From an uncultured Polaribacter sp. (GTDB lineage: Bacteria; Bacteroidota; Bacteroidia; Flavobacteriales; Flavobacteriaceae), in contig CALSOT010000002.1 in assembly GCA_943788045.1 (NCBI GenBank), positions 614,310 through 678,309 of the forward strand: a stretch of 64,000 nt of DNA. Direction: 5' to 3'. Below are positions 54,955-64,000 of the stretch, piece by piece. The translations under genes and the position numbers were made by a program. The notes beneath the pieces are model-generated. The model was not told the DNA's origin. It did no database searches and was given only the letters and a program-made list of their open reading frames with translations. Numbering within the stretch: position 1 is the stretch's first letter; each line of letters starts with the position of its first letter.

Positions 54955-56391
54955 ATGAAATCTCCCTTTTATTTATCAAAAAAAGAAATGCAATCTTATG
55001 GATATAAAATTGTTGATACTATTGTAGACCATTATACAGACGAGGAAAGCAAAAAACCTGTTATGAAGGCTTCTAGAGAGGAAATGGATTCAATATTTTT
55101 AAGTGAAGCACCAGATAATGCCACCCCTGCAGACGAAGTTTTAGATTTTGTTACAAAAAATGTATTACCGAACAGTAATATATCATCACACCCTAAATCT
55201 TTTTCATTTGTACCTGGACCAAGCAATTTTATTAGCACAATGGCAGATTCTTTGGCTACAGGGTTTAATATTTTTTCTGGCGGATGGATTGTTTCCCCTG
55301 CAGCTGCAGAATTAGAAATTGTTACTTTAAATTGGTTGTTAAAAATGTTTAATTTTCCTGTAACAAAAGGGGGAGGTATTTTTACAAGTGGTGGTTCAAT
55401 GGCAAATTTAACCGCTTTAGTTACGGCAAGAAGAATAAAGTGTGGGTCTGATTTTTCTGATGCAGTTATTTATTTATCAGATCAAGCACATTCTTCAAAT
55501 ATTAAAGCAATTAGAGTTATCGGTTTTAAAGAAGAACAGGTAAAAATAATACCCACAGATTTAGAGTTTAAGTTTAGTATAAATAAACTTAAAAACGAAA
55601 TAGCAAGAGATAGATTAAAAGGCAAGAAACCTTTTTGTATTATCGCTTCTGCCGGAACAACAAATACTGGAACTGTAGATCCTTTAGATACATTAGCAGA
55701 TATATGTGAAAAAGAAAACCTTTGGTTTCATATAGATGCTGCTTATGGAGGTGCTGCTATTTTATCAAAAACAGGAAGTAAAGTTTTACAAGGTATTGAG
55801 CGGGCAGACTCTTTAACTGTAGATCCTCATAAATGGTTTTTTCAACCTTATGAAATTGGTTGTTTATTGGTAAAAGATGCTTCTTGGCTAAGTAATACTT
55901 TTAGTGAAAAACCAGAATATTTAAGAGATATAGAAGGTAATAAATCTGAAATTAATTTTTATGATTATGGGATTCAATTAACCAGAAGGTTTAGAGCATT
56001 AAAATTCTACATGTCTATAAAAACATATGGATTAAATGCTTTTAAAGAGGCAATTACCTACAATATAAATTTAGCAGAAGAAACAGAAGATATTCTTAGA
56101 AAAAGTAAAAACTGGGAAATTGTTTCTCCAGCAACATTGGCAATAATTAACTTTCGGTTTAATCCTCTTGATAAGAATTTAACTGAAGAAGAATTGGATA
56201 AATTAAATCAAGAAATTTCTTCGAGAGTGGTAGCTTCTAAAGAAGCTCTTTTGGTAACTACTGTATTACAAAATCAAGTAGTTATTAGAATGTGTTTAAT
56301 AAATCCAAAAACGACTTTAAAACACGTTAAAGATACTCTAAGTCAATGCGAAGAATTTGCTAAAGAAGTATTTTTAGAATGGAAAAAGTAG
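54955..56391 (+). CDS. PLP-dependent amino acid decarboxylase (aromatic L-amino acid / group II type)
   Basis: The 478-residue protein (ATG at 54955 chosen; the frame opens with a TTG 7 codons earlier) has GGIFTSGGSMANLTALVTAR, HIDAAYGGAAIL and the PLP lysine in DPHKWFFQPYE, all diagnostic for group II decarboxylases. Substrate could be an aromatic amino acid, glutamate or 2,4-diaminobutyrate; the sequence alone does not decide. It converges with purA. Confidence 0.85.
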   Translation: MKSPFYLSKKEMQSYGYKIVDTIVDHYTDEESKKPVMKASREEMDSIFLSEAPDNATPADEVLDFVTKNVLPNSNISSHPKSFSFVPGPSNFISTMADSLATGFNIFSGGWIVSPAAAELEIVTLNWLLKMFNFPVTKGGGIFTSGGSMANLTALVTARRIKCGSDFSDAVIYLSDQAHSSNIKAIRVIGFKEEQVKIIPTDLEFKFSINKLKNEIARDRLKGKKPFCIIASAGTTNTGTVDPLDTLADICEKENLWFHIDAAYGGAAILSKTGSKVLQGIERADSLTVDPHKWFFQPYEIGCLLVKDASWLSNTFSEKPEYLRDIEGNKSEINFYDYGIQLTRRFRALKFYMSIKTYGLNAFKEAITYNINLAEETEDILRKSKNWEIVSPATLAIINFRFNPLDKNLTEEELDKLNQEISSRVVASKEALLVTTVLQNQVVIRMCLINPKTTLKHVKDTLSQCEEFAKEVFLEWKK

Positions 56392-56491
56392 TTCTGAAAA
56401 TCAGAAATAATTAATTAATTTAAGATAGAACAAAATAAATTATAGTTAATAGGTTTGGAAATAGAAAACCTTAATAAAGTTTTAAGTAAAA

Positions 56492-56524
56492 AAAAAGCAT
56501 CTTTCAGAATGAAAGATGCTTTTT
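56492..56524. terminator. Terminator between the decarboxylase gene and purA
   Basis: Perfect 14-bp stem from 56492, AAAAAGCATCTTTC / GAAAGATGCTTTTT, with AGAAT loop. The two genes converge, and A- and T-runs on both sides make it bidirectional. Confidence 0.85.
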
Positions 56525-56544
56525 AATTTATTAATTATTTAGAA

Positions 56545-57816
56545 TTATCTCGTAATTGTTTGCTTTCTATCTGGACCAACAGATACAATAGATACCGTAA
56601 CTCCGGTTTCTTTTTCAATAAAAGCAACATAGTCTAGTAAATTTTGAGGTAATTGATCTGCAGATGTCATTTGTGTTAAATCATCTTTCCATCCTTTAAA
56701 TTCAGAATAGTTAACAGAAACGTTTTCAGGCTCAATATTATAAGGTAAGTGATTAATTTGTTTTCCTTTATAATTGTAAGAAGTACAAACTTTTAAAGTA
56801 TCAAAACCAGATAAAACATCACCTTTCATCATCATTAATTGTGTAACACCATTTACATCTACAGCATATTTTAATGCTACTAGATCTAACCAACCACAAC
56901 GTCTTGGTCTACCTGTTGTTGCACCAAATTCATGACCAATCCTAGCCATATCTTCACCATCTTTATCAAATAATTCAGTAGGAAAAGGTCCTGAACCAAC
57001 ACGAGTCGTATAAGCTTTAAATATTCCAAAAACTTCACCAATTCTATTGGGAGCAACTCCTAGGCCTGTGCAAGCCCCAGCTGCTGTGGTATTAGAAGAT
57101 GTTACAAACGGATAGGTACCAAAGTCAATATCTAACAAAGAACCTTGTGCTCCTTCTGCTAAAATTGTTTTCTTATCTTTTATTGCTTTGTTTAAAAACT
57201 CTTCACTATCAATAAAAGCTAAAGTTCTTAATTTGTTAATTCCTCTACAAAACTCTGCTTCTAATTCTTCTAAATCGTATTCAATCTGAACGTCGAAGAA
57301 TTTTAACATTTTAATATGCTTTGCTGTTAAGGCGTCATACTTTTCTTTCCAGTTTTCTAATTCTAAGTCTCCAACTCTCATTCCGTTTCGTCCAGTCTTA
57401 TCCATATAAGTTGGGCCAATTCCTTTTAATGTAGAGCCAATTTTAGCTTTTCCTTTAGAGGTTTCTGATGCAGCATCTAACAATCTATGTGTTGGCAAGA
57501 TTAAATGAGCTTTTCGAGAAATTAATAATTTAGATGTATAGTCTATATTGTGTTTATCAAGATTTTCTAATTCCTTTTTAAAAATAACAGGGTCTATTAC
57601 AACTCCATTTCCAACAACATTTAAAGCTGTTTTATGGAAAATTCCAGACGGAATTGTGTGCAAAACATGCTTATGTCCATCAAAGATTAAAGTGTGTCCC
57701 GCGTTTGGTCCTCCTTGAAAACGCGCAATAATATCATAGTTTTTAGTAAGTACATCTACGATCTTACCTTTTCCCTCATCTCCCCATTGTAATCCCAGTA
57801 ATAAATCTACAGCCAT
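56545..57816 (-). CDS. purA: Adenylosuccinate synthetase
   Basis: PurA joins IMP and aspartate using GTP in AMP synthesis. The GTP loop is GDEGKGK (12-18), and GPNAGHTL, GIGPTYMDK, AEGAQGSLLDIDFGTYPFVTSS and GRPRRCGW are family motifs. 423 residues, usual length and start. It follows fur and spoT on the same strand. Confidence 0.97.
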   Translation of the reverse strand: MAVDLLLGLQWGDEGKGKIVDVLTKNYDIIARFQGGPNAGHTLIFDGHKHVLHTIPSGIFHKTALNVVGNGVVIDPVIFKKELENLDKHNIDYTSKLLISRKAHLILPTHRLLDAASETSKGKAKIGSTLKGIGPTYMDKTGRNGMRVGDLELENWKEKYDALTAKHIKMLKFFDVQIEYDLEELEAEFCRGINKLRTLAFIDSEEFLNKAIKDKKTILAEGAQGSLLDIDFGTYPFVTSSNTTAAGACTGLGVAPNRIGEVFGIFKAYTTRVGSGPFPTELFDKDGEDMARIGHEFGATTGRPRRCGWLDLVALKYAVDVNGVTQLMMMKGDVLSGFDTLKVCTSYNYKGKQINHLPYNIEPENVSVNYSEFKGWKDDLTQMTSADQLPQNLLDYVAFIEKETGVTVSIVSVGPDRKQTITR

Positions 57817-57862
57817 TATAGTTGTTGTTAATTAGTTGTTTTGTTGTTGTATTTTGTTTTGA

Positions 57863-58312
57863 TTAAGATTTGTTCTTCTTTGTACCGTAAAAATAAAGTG
57901 AGTGATTCTGTATTTCGATATCAAAAACTTCCTCTATGGTCTTTTTAATGATTTGTATTCTTGGATCACAAAACTCTTTTACTTCTCCAGAATCAGTAAA
58001 AATTACATGGTCGTGATTTTTATCAAAATAACTTTTCTCGTATCTAGCCATAGATTGTCCATCAAACTGATGTTTTCTGACCAAACCACAATCTAAAAGC
58101 AATTCTATAGTATTGTAAAGTGTAGCTCTGCTCACTCTGTAGTTTTTGTTTTTCATTTTAATATATAAAGATTCTATATCAAAATGTTCATCAGCTGTAT
58201 ATATTTCTTGCAGTATAGCATAACGCTCTGGAGTTTTTCTATGCTTTTTTTCTCCCAAATATGAGGTGAAAACTTTTTTTACTATTTCTTGATTTTCCAG
58301 AGAATTGCTCAT
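57863..58312 (-). CDS. Fur-family transcriptional regulator
   Basis: The 149-residue protein has the Fur winged helix ([32 protein letters not shown]) and a dimerisation domain with [21 protein letters not shown]. The usual CxxC pairs for the structural zinc are absent. Fur-type proteins use iron, zinc or peroxide to control metal or stress genes; the effector here is unknown. It lies between spoT and purA on the same strand, 46 bases from purA and 72 from spoT. Confidence 0.85.
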   Translation of the reverse strand: MSNSLENQEIVKKVFTSYLGEKKHRKTPERYAILQEIYTADEHFDIESLYIKMKNKNYRVSRATLYNTIELLLDCGLVRKHQFDGQSMARYEKSYFDKNHDHVIFTDSGEVKEFCDPRIQIIKKTIEEVFDIEIQNHSLYFYGTKKNKS

Positions 58313-58384
58313 ATGAGAATTATTTTTTTAAAAGACAAATTTACAGTTATTTCTGAATAAAAAATACTTTTAGTCAAAGGATAT

Positions 58385-60604
58385 TTACAAAGTATTAACA
58401 CGCTCTACTTTTTTAATTCCTTCTATTTTTATTAGCTTTTTGATTAATTTATCTAATTGTGCACTATTTTTAACACTTAAAGAGAGGTTACCATGAAATA
58501 TACCTTCGTTTCCTTTAATATTTATGCTGTTGATAAAAACGTCCATATTGCTGGAAATAATACGAGTTACCTCATTTGCCATTCCTTTATTGTCTACTCC
58601 TGATATTTCAAGAATTACTTTAAAATCTTGTTTTGTAGAGTCTATCCATTTAGCCTGCATAATTCTATATGCATAGTTAGATTGCAATGAGATAGAATTT
58701 GGACAATTCATTTTATGAACTTTTATTCCTTCATTAATTGTTAAAAAACCAAAAACTTTATCTCCAGCTATGGGATTACAACATTTAGAAAGTTTATATT
58801 CTAACTTTTGTTCTTCTTTTGTAAAAACTAAGGCATCGTAATTTTCAGTTACTTCAGAGACTTCTGTATTCTCTTTTTCTGCTGTATTTCTTCTTATTTT
58901 TCTTTTAAAGAAGTTTAAAATTTTGCTATTTCTTTGAGTTACGAAAGCTTTTAATTGAGTGTTGTCTATTGCACCATTACCAATTCTAAAAAATAAATCA
59001 AAACTAGTTTTGAGGTTAAAAAAATTAACTAACTGATTTATAGATCGTTCATTAAAATTAATTTTTAAATGACGTAACTTCCTCATTAAAACAGCCTTTC
59101 CTTCCGCAGCAATCGCTTTTTCTTCTTCATTTAGAGCCGCTCTAATTTTGGCTTTAGCTCTTGCCGTAATAACAAAGTCCAACCAACGAGAATTTGGTTT
59201 GTTATTTGTAGTTGTAATTACTTCAATTTGGTCTCCACTTTTTAGTTGATGACTTAGTGGCATTAACTTTCCATTTACTTTTGCACCTCTACACTTTAAA
59301 CCAACATCGGTATGTATCGAAAAAGCAAAATCTAATGCAGTTGCATTTTTGGGAAGTGATTTAAGGTCTCCTTTAGGTGTAAAAACATAAATTTCTTTTG
59401 AGTATAAATTTAATTTGAAGTTTTCTACAAAATCTACAGCATTTAAATTTTGAGTTTCTAACGTTTCTTTCAACTTATTTAGCCAGCCCTCTAAACCACT
59501 ATCTTTGGCTTCTCCCTCTTTATATTTAAAATGTGCTGCATATCCTTTTTCTGCAATTTCATTCATTCTACTAGAACGAATTTGCACTTCTACCCATTTA
59601 GAATCTGGTCCAACAACTGTAATATGTAAGGCTTCATAACCTGTGGACTTTGGTTGAGAAATCCAATCTCTTAAACGAGTGGGGTTGGGTTTAAAATAAT
59701 CGGTAACAATTGTGTATATTTTCCAAGCATCAAACTTGTCGTCGTTAGAATTAGGATTATAAATAATTCTAATTGCATATTTATCATAGACTTCATCAAA
59801 AGTTACATTTTGATTAATCATTTTTTTTCGAATGGAATAAATGGATTTAAAACGTCCTTTTATTTCGTAATTAAAGTTCTCTTTATCTAAACCTGCCTTT
59901 AGAGTTTCTTCGAATCGGTTTAAATATTTTTGCTGATCTTCTTTGCTTTCTTTTATTTTATTTAAAATTCCTTCATACGATTCTGGTTCGGTATATTTTA
60001 AACCTAGGTCTTCTAACTCGGTTTTAAGATTGTATAAACCTAACCTGTGTGCCAAAGGTGCATAAATATATAAAGTTTCTGAAGCTATTTTAACTTGCTT
60101 ATGAGAAGGCATTGCATCCATAGTTTGCATATTATGGAGCCTGTCTGCAATTTTTATCAATATAACTCTTACATCATCATTTAGTGTTAAGAGCATCTTT
60201 CTGAAATTTTCTGCTTGAATAGAAGCATCTTGCTCCTTATTTAACCGAGATATTTTAGTTAGTCCGTTTACAATTCTTGCAATAGTTTCACCAAAAAGAT
60301 GTTCCATGTCTTCTGTGGTATATTCTGTGTCTTCTACAACATCATGCAAGAGGGCGGCGGCAATGGAAACCGCATCTAAACCAATTTCATAAGCGACAAT
60401 TTTTGCGACTGCAATTGGATGATAAATATAGGGTTCTCCTGATCTTCTTCGTTGTTTAGAATGGGCATCTACAGCAATATCAAAAGCTTTTCTTATGAGG
60501 CTTTTATCTGTTTTAGACAAAACCTCATAAGTACCTTTTAGCAAATTTTTATATCGTTTTGCTATTTCTTTATTTTCTTCTTCTATTGTTGCTGTATATT
60601 CCAA
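58385..60604 (-). CDS. spoT: Bifunctional (p)ppGpp synthetase/hydrolase
   Basis: The 739-residue RelA/SpoT protein has an intact HD hydrolase domain (HPIAVAKIVA, ALLHDVVEDTEY), the synthetase domain (TGYEALHITVVGP, EVQIRSSRMNEIAEKG), a TGS domain (VFTPKGDLKSLPKNATALDF) and a C-terminal ACT domain. Having both catalytic motifs supports a bifunctional enzyme. It sets (p)ppGpp levels in response to starvation. It precedes fur and purA. Confidence 0.95.
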   Translation of the reverse strand: MEYTATIEEENKEIAKRYKNLLKGTYEVLSKTDKSLIRKAFDIAVDAHSKQRRRSGEPYIYHPIAVAKIVAYEIGLDAVSIAAALLHDVVEDTEYTTEDMEHLFGETIARIVNGLTKISRLNKEQDASIQAENFRKMLLTLNDDVRVILIKIADRLHNMQTMDAMPSHKQVKIASETLYIYAPLAHRLGLYNLKTELEDLGLKYTEPESYEGILNKIKESKEDQQKYLNRFEETLKAGLDKENFNYEIKGRFKSIYSIRKKMINQNVTFDEVYDKYAIRIIYNPNSNDDKFDAWKIYTIVTDYFKPNPTRLRDWISQPKSTGYEALHITVVGPDSKWVEVQIRSSRMNEIAEKGYAAHFKYKEGEAKDSGLEGWLNKLKETLETQNLNAVDFVENFKLNLYSKEIYVFTPKGDLKSLPKNATALDFAFSIHTDVGLKCRGAKVNGKLMPLSHQLKSGDQIEVITTTNNKPNSRWLDFVITARAKAKIRAALNEEEKAIAAEGKAVLMRKLRHLKINFNERSINQLVNFFNLKTSFDLFFRIGNGAIDNTQLKAFVTQRNSKILNFFKRKIRRNTAEKENTEVSEVTENYDALVFTKEEQKLEYKLSKCCNPIAGDKVFGFLTINEGIKVHKMNCPNSISLQSNYAYRIMQAKWIDSTKQDFKVILEISGVDNKGMANEVTRIISSNMDVFINSINIKGNEGIFHGNLSLSVKNSAQLDKLIKKLIKIEGIKKVERVNTL

Positions 60605-60673
60605 ATGAGGGTATCAAATTAAGTTATCAACTGATAAGTGAATTTAGGAATAAGAATTTTAAGAAACAAGAAA

Positions 60674-61906
60674 TTAAGATTCTAAATTATTTATTCTTTG
60701 TAATAATGTAGGATGCGAATAATTCATAAAAACAAAGGCAGGATGGGGTGTTAAATTCGTCAAATTATTTTTAGATAATTTTTTAAGAGAAGTAATTAAA
60801 GCTCTCGCCTCAAAAGTTTCTTTTGCAAAATTATCGGCCTGATACTCGAATTTCCTTGAAATATAATTCATAAACAAGCCAGTAACTTCTGAAATTGGAG
60901 AATACAAAACTCCAAAGGCAACTAAACCAATATGAAAACTTGGTATAGAAACTCCTAAAGCTTCTGAGAGAGCATTGGAATTGACAAATAATGATAAAAT
61001 GTAGAGTGTAAACCCAGTAATTAATATCGATGAAATTAAGTTGAAAATGATGTGTTTTCTTTTATAATGACCAACTTCATGTGCTAAAACAGCTACAATT
61101 TCTTCAACTTCTAAATCGTTAATTAATGTATCGTATAAAGTGATTCTTTTTTGAGAGCCAAAGCCAGAAAAATACGCATTTGCTTTTGTAGAGCGTTTAG
61201 AGCCATCAATTACAAAAATATTATTAATAGTAAATCCTACATTTTTTGCATATTTTTCGATTGCTGATTTTAATTCCCCATCTTCTAATGGACTCTGTTT
61301 ATTAAACAAAGGAACAATCAGTTTTGCATAAAACATATTCATAAACAAAGAAAATACTGCTAATGATACCCAAGCATATATCCAGAAATTTTTACCTGTT
61401 AATTGATATAACCATATAACCAAAGATAAAATTCCAATACCTAACAAAAGAGTTATTACAAATCCTTTAATCTTGTCTAACCAAAATATTTTTTTTGTTG
61501 ATTTATTAAAACCAAATTTTTCTTCAATTACAAATGTGCTGTAGTATGAGATAGGAGTAGACGCTATTTCTGAACCTAAAATAATAACTCCAAAGAAAAT
61601 TAAAGCTACTAAAATAGGATTTTCAGTATACGTTCTTGCAAAACGATCTAAATATTTAAATCCGTCTGCTAAAAAGAAAACTAAAGTTATACCGGTCGTT
61701 AAAAATGAGGTTATGTTAGAAAACTTAGCATTTGTCTTTTTATAGGATTGAGATTTTTTGTATTCATTGTCATCATAAATATCCTTTAACTTGTTAGGTA
61801 TTTCGTCATCAAAATGTTGCTCGTTTAATTTGTCTAAAATTTTATCAGCTATAAAACTTATGATTAAAATTGAAATAATAATATAGAATAAAATTGTTGG
61901 ATTCAT
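60674..61906 (-). CDS. M48-family (Ste24/HtpX-like) membrane metalloprotease
   Basis: The 410-residue membrane protein has the zinc motif HEVGH (about residue 275, in AVLAHEVGHYKRKH) and a downstream glutamate in KFEYQADNFA. About seven membrane helices, layout like Ste24 (GFGSQKRITLYDTLIND is typical). In bacteria these enzymes process membrane proteins; substrate unknown. It starts MNPTILFYIIISIL. Confidence 0.9.
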   Translation of the reverse strand: MNPTILFYIIISILIISFIADKILDKLNEQHFDDEIPNKLKDIYDDNEYKKSQSYKKTNAKFSNITSFLTTGITLVFFLADGFKYLDRFARTYTENPILVALIFFGVIILGSEIASTPISYYSTFVIEEKFGFNKSTKKIFWLDKIKGFVITLLLGIGILSLVIWLYQLTGKNFWIYAWVSLAVFSLFMNMFYAKLIVPLFNKQSPLEDGELKSAIEKYAKNVGFTINNIFVIDGSKRSTKANAYFSGFGSQKRITLYDTLINDLEVEEIVAVLAHEVGHYKRKHIIFNLISSILITGFTLYILSLFVNSNALSEALGVSIPSFHIGLVAFGVLYSPISEVTGLFMNYISRKFEYQADNFAKETFEARALITSLKKLSKNNLTNLTPHPAFVFMNYSHPTLLQRINNLES

Positions 61907-61990
61907 TTGTTTATTGGAGGGTTTACTAATTTATTGTGAAATCGTTTTTGTACATTTTATTGGGTAATGTCCAAATTATATAAAAGCTAG

Positions 61991-62740
61991 CTATTTCTCA
62001 CCTTTTTTACTGGCAAATATAGCAGCGCCAATAATACCAGCATTATTTTTAAATTTTGCCACCTCTATAGGAACATCTACTGTTAAGTGATCTTTATATT
62101 TATCGTATTTTTTACTAATTCCTCCACCTAAAATATACATTGTAGGTGTATGTAAAATTTTAACATGTCTTAAGAATATATCCAATCTTTTTGCCCATTC
62201 TTCTAACGATAAGTTTTCTCTTTTTCTTGCAGAATCTGCAGCGAATTTTTCTATTATCTCTCCGTTCGTGTGGTAAATATGTCCTAATTCTAAATTAGGA
62301 ATTAATTGTCCATCATAAAAAAGACCAGAGCCAATTCCTGTGCCCAACGTAATAACAATAACCTTTCCTTTTATACCTTTTCCGGCACCTAAGTTTACTT
62401 CTGCAATACCAGCCAAATCAGCATCATTACTAATATAAAAAGCATTTTCCTCACATTCCTTTTCAAAGATTTCATTTACTTTAACATCTAGCCATTCTTT
62501 ACTTAAATTACCATGATGTTTACATTGTCCATCAACAATAATCGTAGGAAAACAACAACCAACAGCTCCTTTCCAATCAAAATATTTTACCATTTCTTTT
62601 ACAACTTTTGATACAGCATTTGGTGTTGCAGGTTTTGGAGTTTTAATTCTATGTCTTTCAGTAAGTAATTCTCCGTTTTGTGTATCTACTATTGCAGCTT
62701 TAATTCCTGATCCTCCAATGTCGATTCCTAATATTTTCAT
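61991..62740 (-). CDS. ppgK: ROK-family polyphosphate glucokinase-like protein
   Basis: 249-residue sugar kinase with [29 protein letters not shown] and [13 protein letters not shown], matching polyphosphate:glucose phosphotransferases rather than ROK repressors, which have an N-terminal DNA-binding domain. It should make glucose-6-phosphate from glucose, perhaps supplied by glucan breakdown genes at the left end; that link is inference. Whether ATP or polyphosphate is the donor is not settled by sequence. Confidence 0.82.
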   Translation of the reverse strand: MKILGIDIGGSGIKAAIVDTQNGELLTERHRIKTPKPATPNAVSKVVKEMVKYFDWKGAVGCCFPTIIVDGQCKHHGNLSKEWLDVKVNEIFEKECEENAFYISNDADLAGIAEVNLGAGKGIKGKVIVITLGTGIGSGLFYDGQLIPNLELGHIYHTNGEIIEKFAADSARKRENLSLEEWAKRLDIFLRHVKILHTPTMYILGGGISKKYDKYKDHLTVDVPIEVAKFKNNAGIIGAAIFASKKGEK

Positions 62741-62743
62741 TTT

Positions 62744-63541
62744 TTATTTTTTGAATTTCCTTTGCCTTTTTGCTTCAAATAAAATGATGGCAGCAGAAAC
62801 AGAGACATTCATCGAGTCTATTTGTCCTTGCATAGGAATATTTACGTTTTGGTTTGCAGCCTCTCTCCAAATTTCTGATAAACCTGTTGCTTCTGTGCCA
62901 ACAGCGATAGCTGAACTTTCTATATAATTTTCTTTGTAATATTCATTCGAATTTTGCAAAGTTGCTGCGTATATACTAATATTACTTTTTTGTAGAAAAG
63001 CAATTATTTCTTCGGAAGTTCCTGTTGCAATTTGATTTGTGAAAACACAGCCAACACTTGATCTAATAATATTTGAATTGTATAAATCACTTTTCGGGTT
63101 TGCTATTAATACGGCGTCTACATTTGCAGCATCTGCAGATCTTAACAAAGCACCAATATTTCCTGGTTTTTCTATACCCTCAGCAATTAAAATCAGTGGT
63201 TTCTTAGAGCTAAATTGAATATTTTCTAAAGAATTATTTTTTGCTTTGGCAACGGCTATAATTCCCTCTGTAGAACCTCTGTAAGCTAATTTATGATAAA
63301 CTTCTTTAGAAATTTCTATCCTATTTATGTTTGCGTTAAAAAGATGTAATACTTCGTCTTCTGAGATTAAAGTCGGAAAATATAACACGGTATCAAACTT
63401 ATAATTCGCAGAAATAGCCAGGGTAATTTCTCGTTTTCCTTCAATAATAAACAAGCCTTGTTTTTTTCTTTCACGAGCTTTTTCTTGCAGTTTTAACAAG
63501 TTTTTAATGTACGAATTTTGAATGCTGGTGATTTCTTTCAT
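62744..63541 (-). CDS. TrmH/SpoU-family RNA 2'-O-methyltransferase
   Basis: SPOUT methyltransferase of 265 residues. The three motifs are present: EGIEKPGNIGALLRSADA, AVGTEATGLSEIW and PMQGQIDSMNVSVSAAIILFE. An N-terminal substrate-binding domain (NSYIKNLLKLQEKARERKKQ) precedes them. The target rRNA or tRNA nucleotide is not determined. It overlaps nothing; 3 bases separate it from the kinase gene, so co-transcription is probable. Confidence 0.9.
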   Translation of the reverse strand: MKEITSIQNSYIKNLLKLQEKARERKKQGLFIIEGKREITLAISANYKFDTVLYFPTLISEDEVLHLFNANINRIEISKEVYHKLAYRGSTEGIIAVAKAKNNSLENIQFSSKKPLILIAEGIEKPGNIGALLRSADAANVDAVLIANPKSDLYNSNIIRSSVGCVFTNQIATGTSEEIIAFLQKSNISIYAATLQNSNEYYKENYIESSAIAVGTEATGLSEIWREAANQNVNIPMQGQIDSMNVSVSAAIILFEAKRQRKFKK

Positions 63542-63648
63542 CTATAGCAAATATAACTATTTGTGGGTATTGATAAAAAGTAAATTAGAACAATGTTTTA
63601 CGTTTAAATACACGAATCAATTTATAAAAAAAATATTCATTGTATCAT

Positions 63649-64000
63649 TTAGATTTTAGATGAAGTTTCAAAATAACTTATAAATAAATCCACAACATAA
63701 TTATAAGACTGCAAACCTTTGTCTTGTTTATTTGCCTTTAAATAAGCATTATAACCTTTTTTTACAAAAGGTTCAAAAGGGTTTTTATAGGCTTGCCAAA
63801 ACTGGTAACTAGCATTAAAATCTTTAGAAATTCCTAAATTTATAGTTTTCCAAAGTTCTTTAGATAAATTTTTATCACGTTCTCGCAACTCAGAAAAGCA
63901 ATATCCAAAAGCCATCCTATAACTCGCATATTTAAAATAAATATTATCATTATAATTAGCGGCTAAAAAACCAATAAAATTTGCTTCATTTTCTGCAGCA
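63649..64000 (-). CDS. DUF3810-domain protein, C-terminal part (truncated by window edge)
   Basis: The frame continues past the window's right edge: AENEANFIGFLAANYNDN lies before the first in-frame ATG at 63915, so that ATG is internal. The visible 117 residues have the DUF3810 pattern (ENEANFIGFLAA, WQAYKNPFEPFVKKGYNAYL, GLQSYNYVVDL). Homologues are membrane proteins with a zinc-peptidase-like motif, which would lie beyond the window. Function not known. Confidence 0.75.
   Translation of the reverse strand, partial: AAENEANFIGFLAANYNDNIYFKYASYRMAFGYCFSELRERDKNLSKELWKTINLGISKDFNASYQFWQAYKNPFEPFVKKGYNAYLKANKQDKGLQSYNYVVDLFISYFETSSKI

Noticed and set aside
1-64000. Mobile elements, CRISPR arrays, tRNA or rRNA genes
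   Set aside because: I saw no transposase, integrase, repeat-spacer array, or tRNA/rRNA sequence on reading the window; short tRNA-like sites could be missed by eye.

Overview
The window is AT-rich chromosomal DNA from a marine member of the Flavobacteriaceae; a Polaribacter-like organism is my best guess. The reasons are Bacteroidota-type promoters (TAnnTTTG boxes), a type IX secretion sorting domain, a TonB-dependent receptor, a Bacteroidota-type MurA, AcnB and DnaJ, and flavobacterial DUF4290 and DUF3810 proteins. I see no prophage, insertion sequence, CRISPR array or tRNA. Most of the window is conserved housekeeping DNA with one accessory polysaccharide region at the left end.

Layout. 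1-8.7 kb (plus strand): the end of a beta-glucan (probably laminarin) utilisation locus. It holds a truncated GH30 glucosidase, a GPH-type sugar symporter, a GH17 beta-1,3-glucanase without a signal peptide, a large FG-GAP/ASPIC surface lipoprotein and a modular T9SS-exported protein with tandem binding-like modules. 8.7-17.2 kb: mnmE, a DUF4268 gene, miaE, a decayed gene, a cation/proton antiporter, a membrane-anchored MutS homologue and dnaX. 17.5-31.6 kb: a lipoprotein MsrA, an unknown lipoprotein, a YkgJ-type protein, a DUF457 membrane protein, a reductase, gcvT, a VF530 protein, topB, tex, a GNAT, a frameshifted FAA-hydrolase gene and lysA. 31.7-36.5 kb: parE and parC. 36.6-40.1 kb: a cobalamin uptake pair (btuF-like gene with a 5' frameshift, divergent from riboswitch-controlled btuB). 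40.1-47.2 kb: an unknown membrane protein, a PcrA/UvrD helicase, a DUF4290 gene, murA, grpE and dnaJ. 47.2-50.7 kb: a possible small RNA, rnpB and acnB. 50.7-64 kb: an M23 peptidase, an aminotransferase, an OstA-like protein, a PLP decarboxylase, purA, a Fur-family regulator, spoT/relA, an M48 protease, a polyphosphate glucokinase-like ROK kinase, an RNA methyltransferase and a truncated DUF3810 gene.

The genes fall into a few working groups: glucan degradation and uptake, tRNA modification (mnmE, miaE), DNA replication and topology (dnaX, topB, parE/parC, helicase), cell wall (murA, M23, lysA), proteostasis (grpE-dnaJ), cobalamin uptake and the stringent response (spoT). I did not find a clearly new multi-gene system. 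The observations I rate highest are an A11 tract in dnaX where slippage into either alternative frame stops within a few codons and would give a gamma-like protein, a MutS-family ATPase carrying membrane segments, a sigma-54-like promoter in front of grpE-dnaJ, a possible small RNA upstream of rnpB, and several decayed or frameshifted genes.
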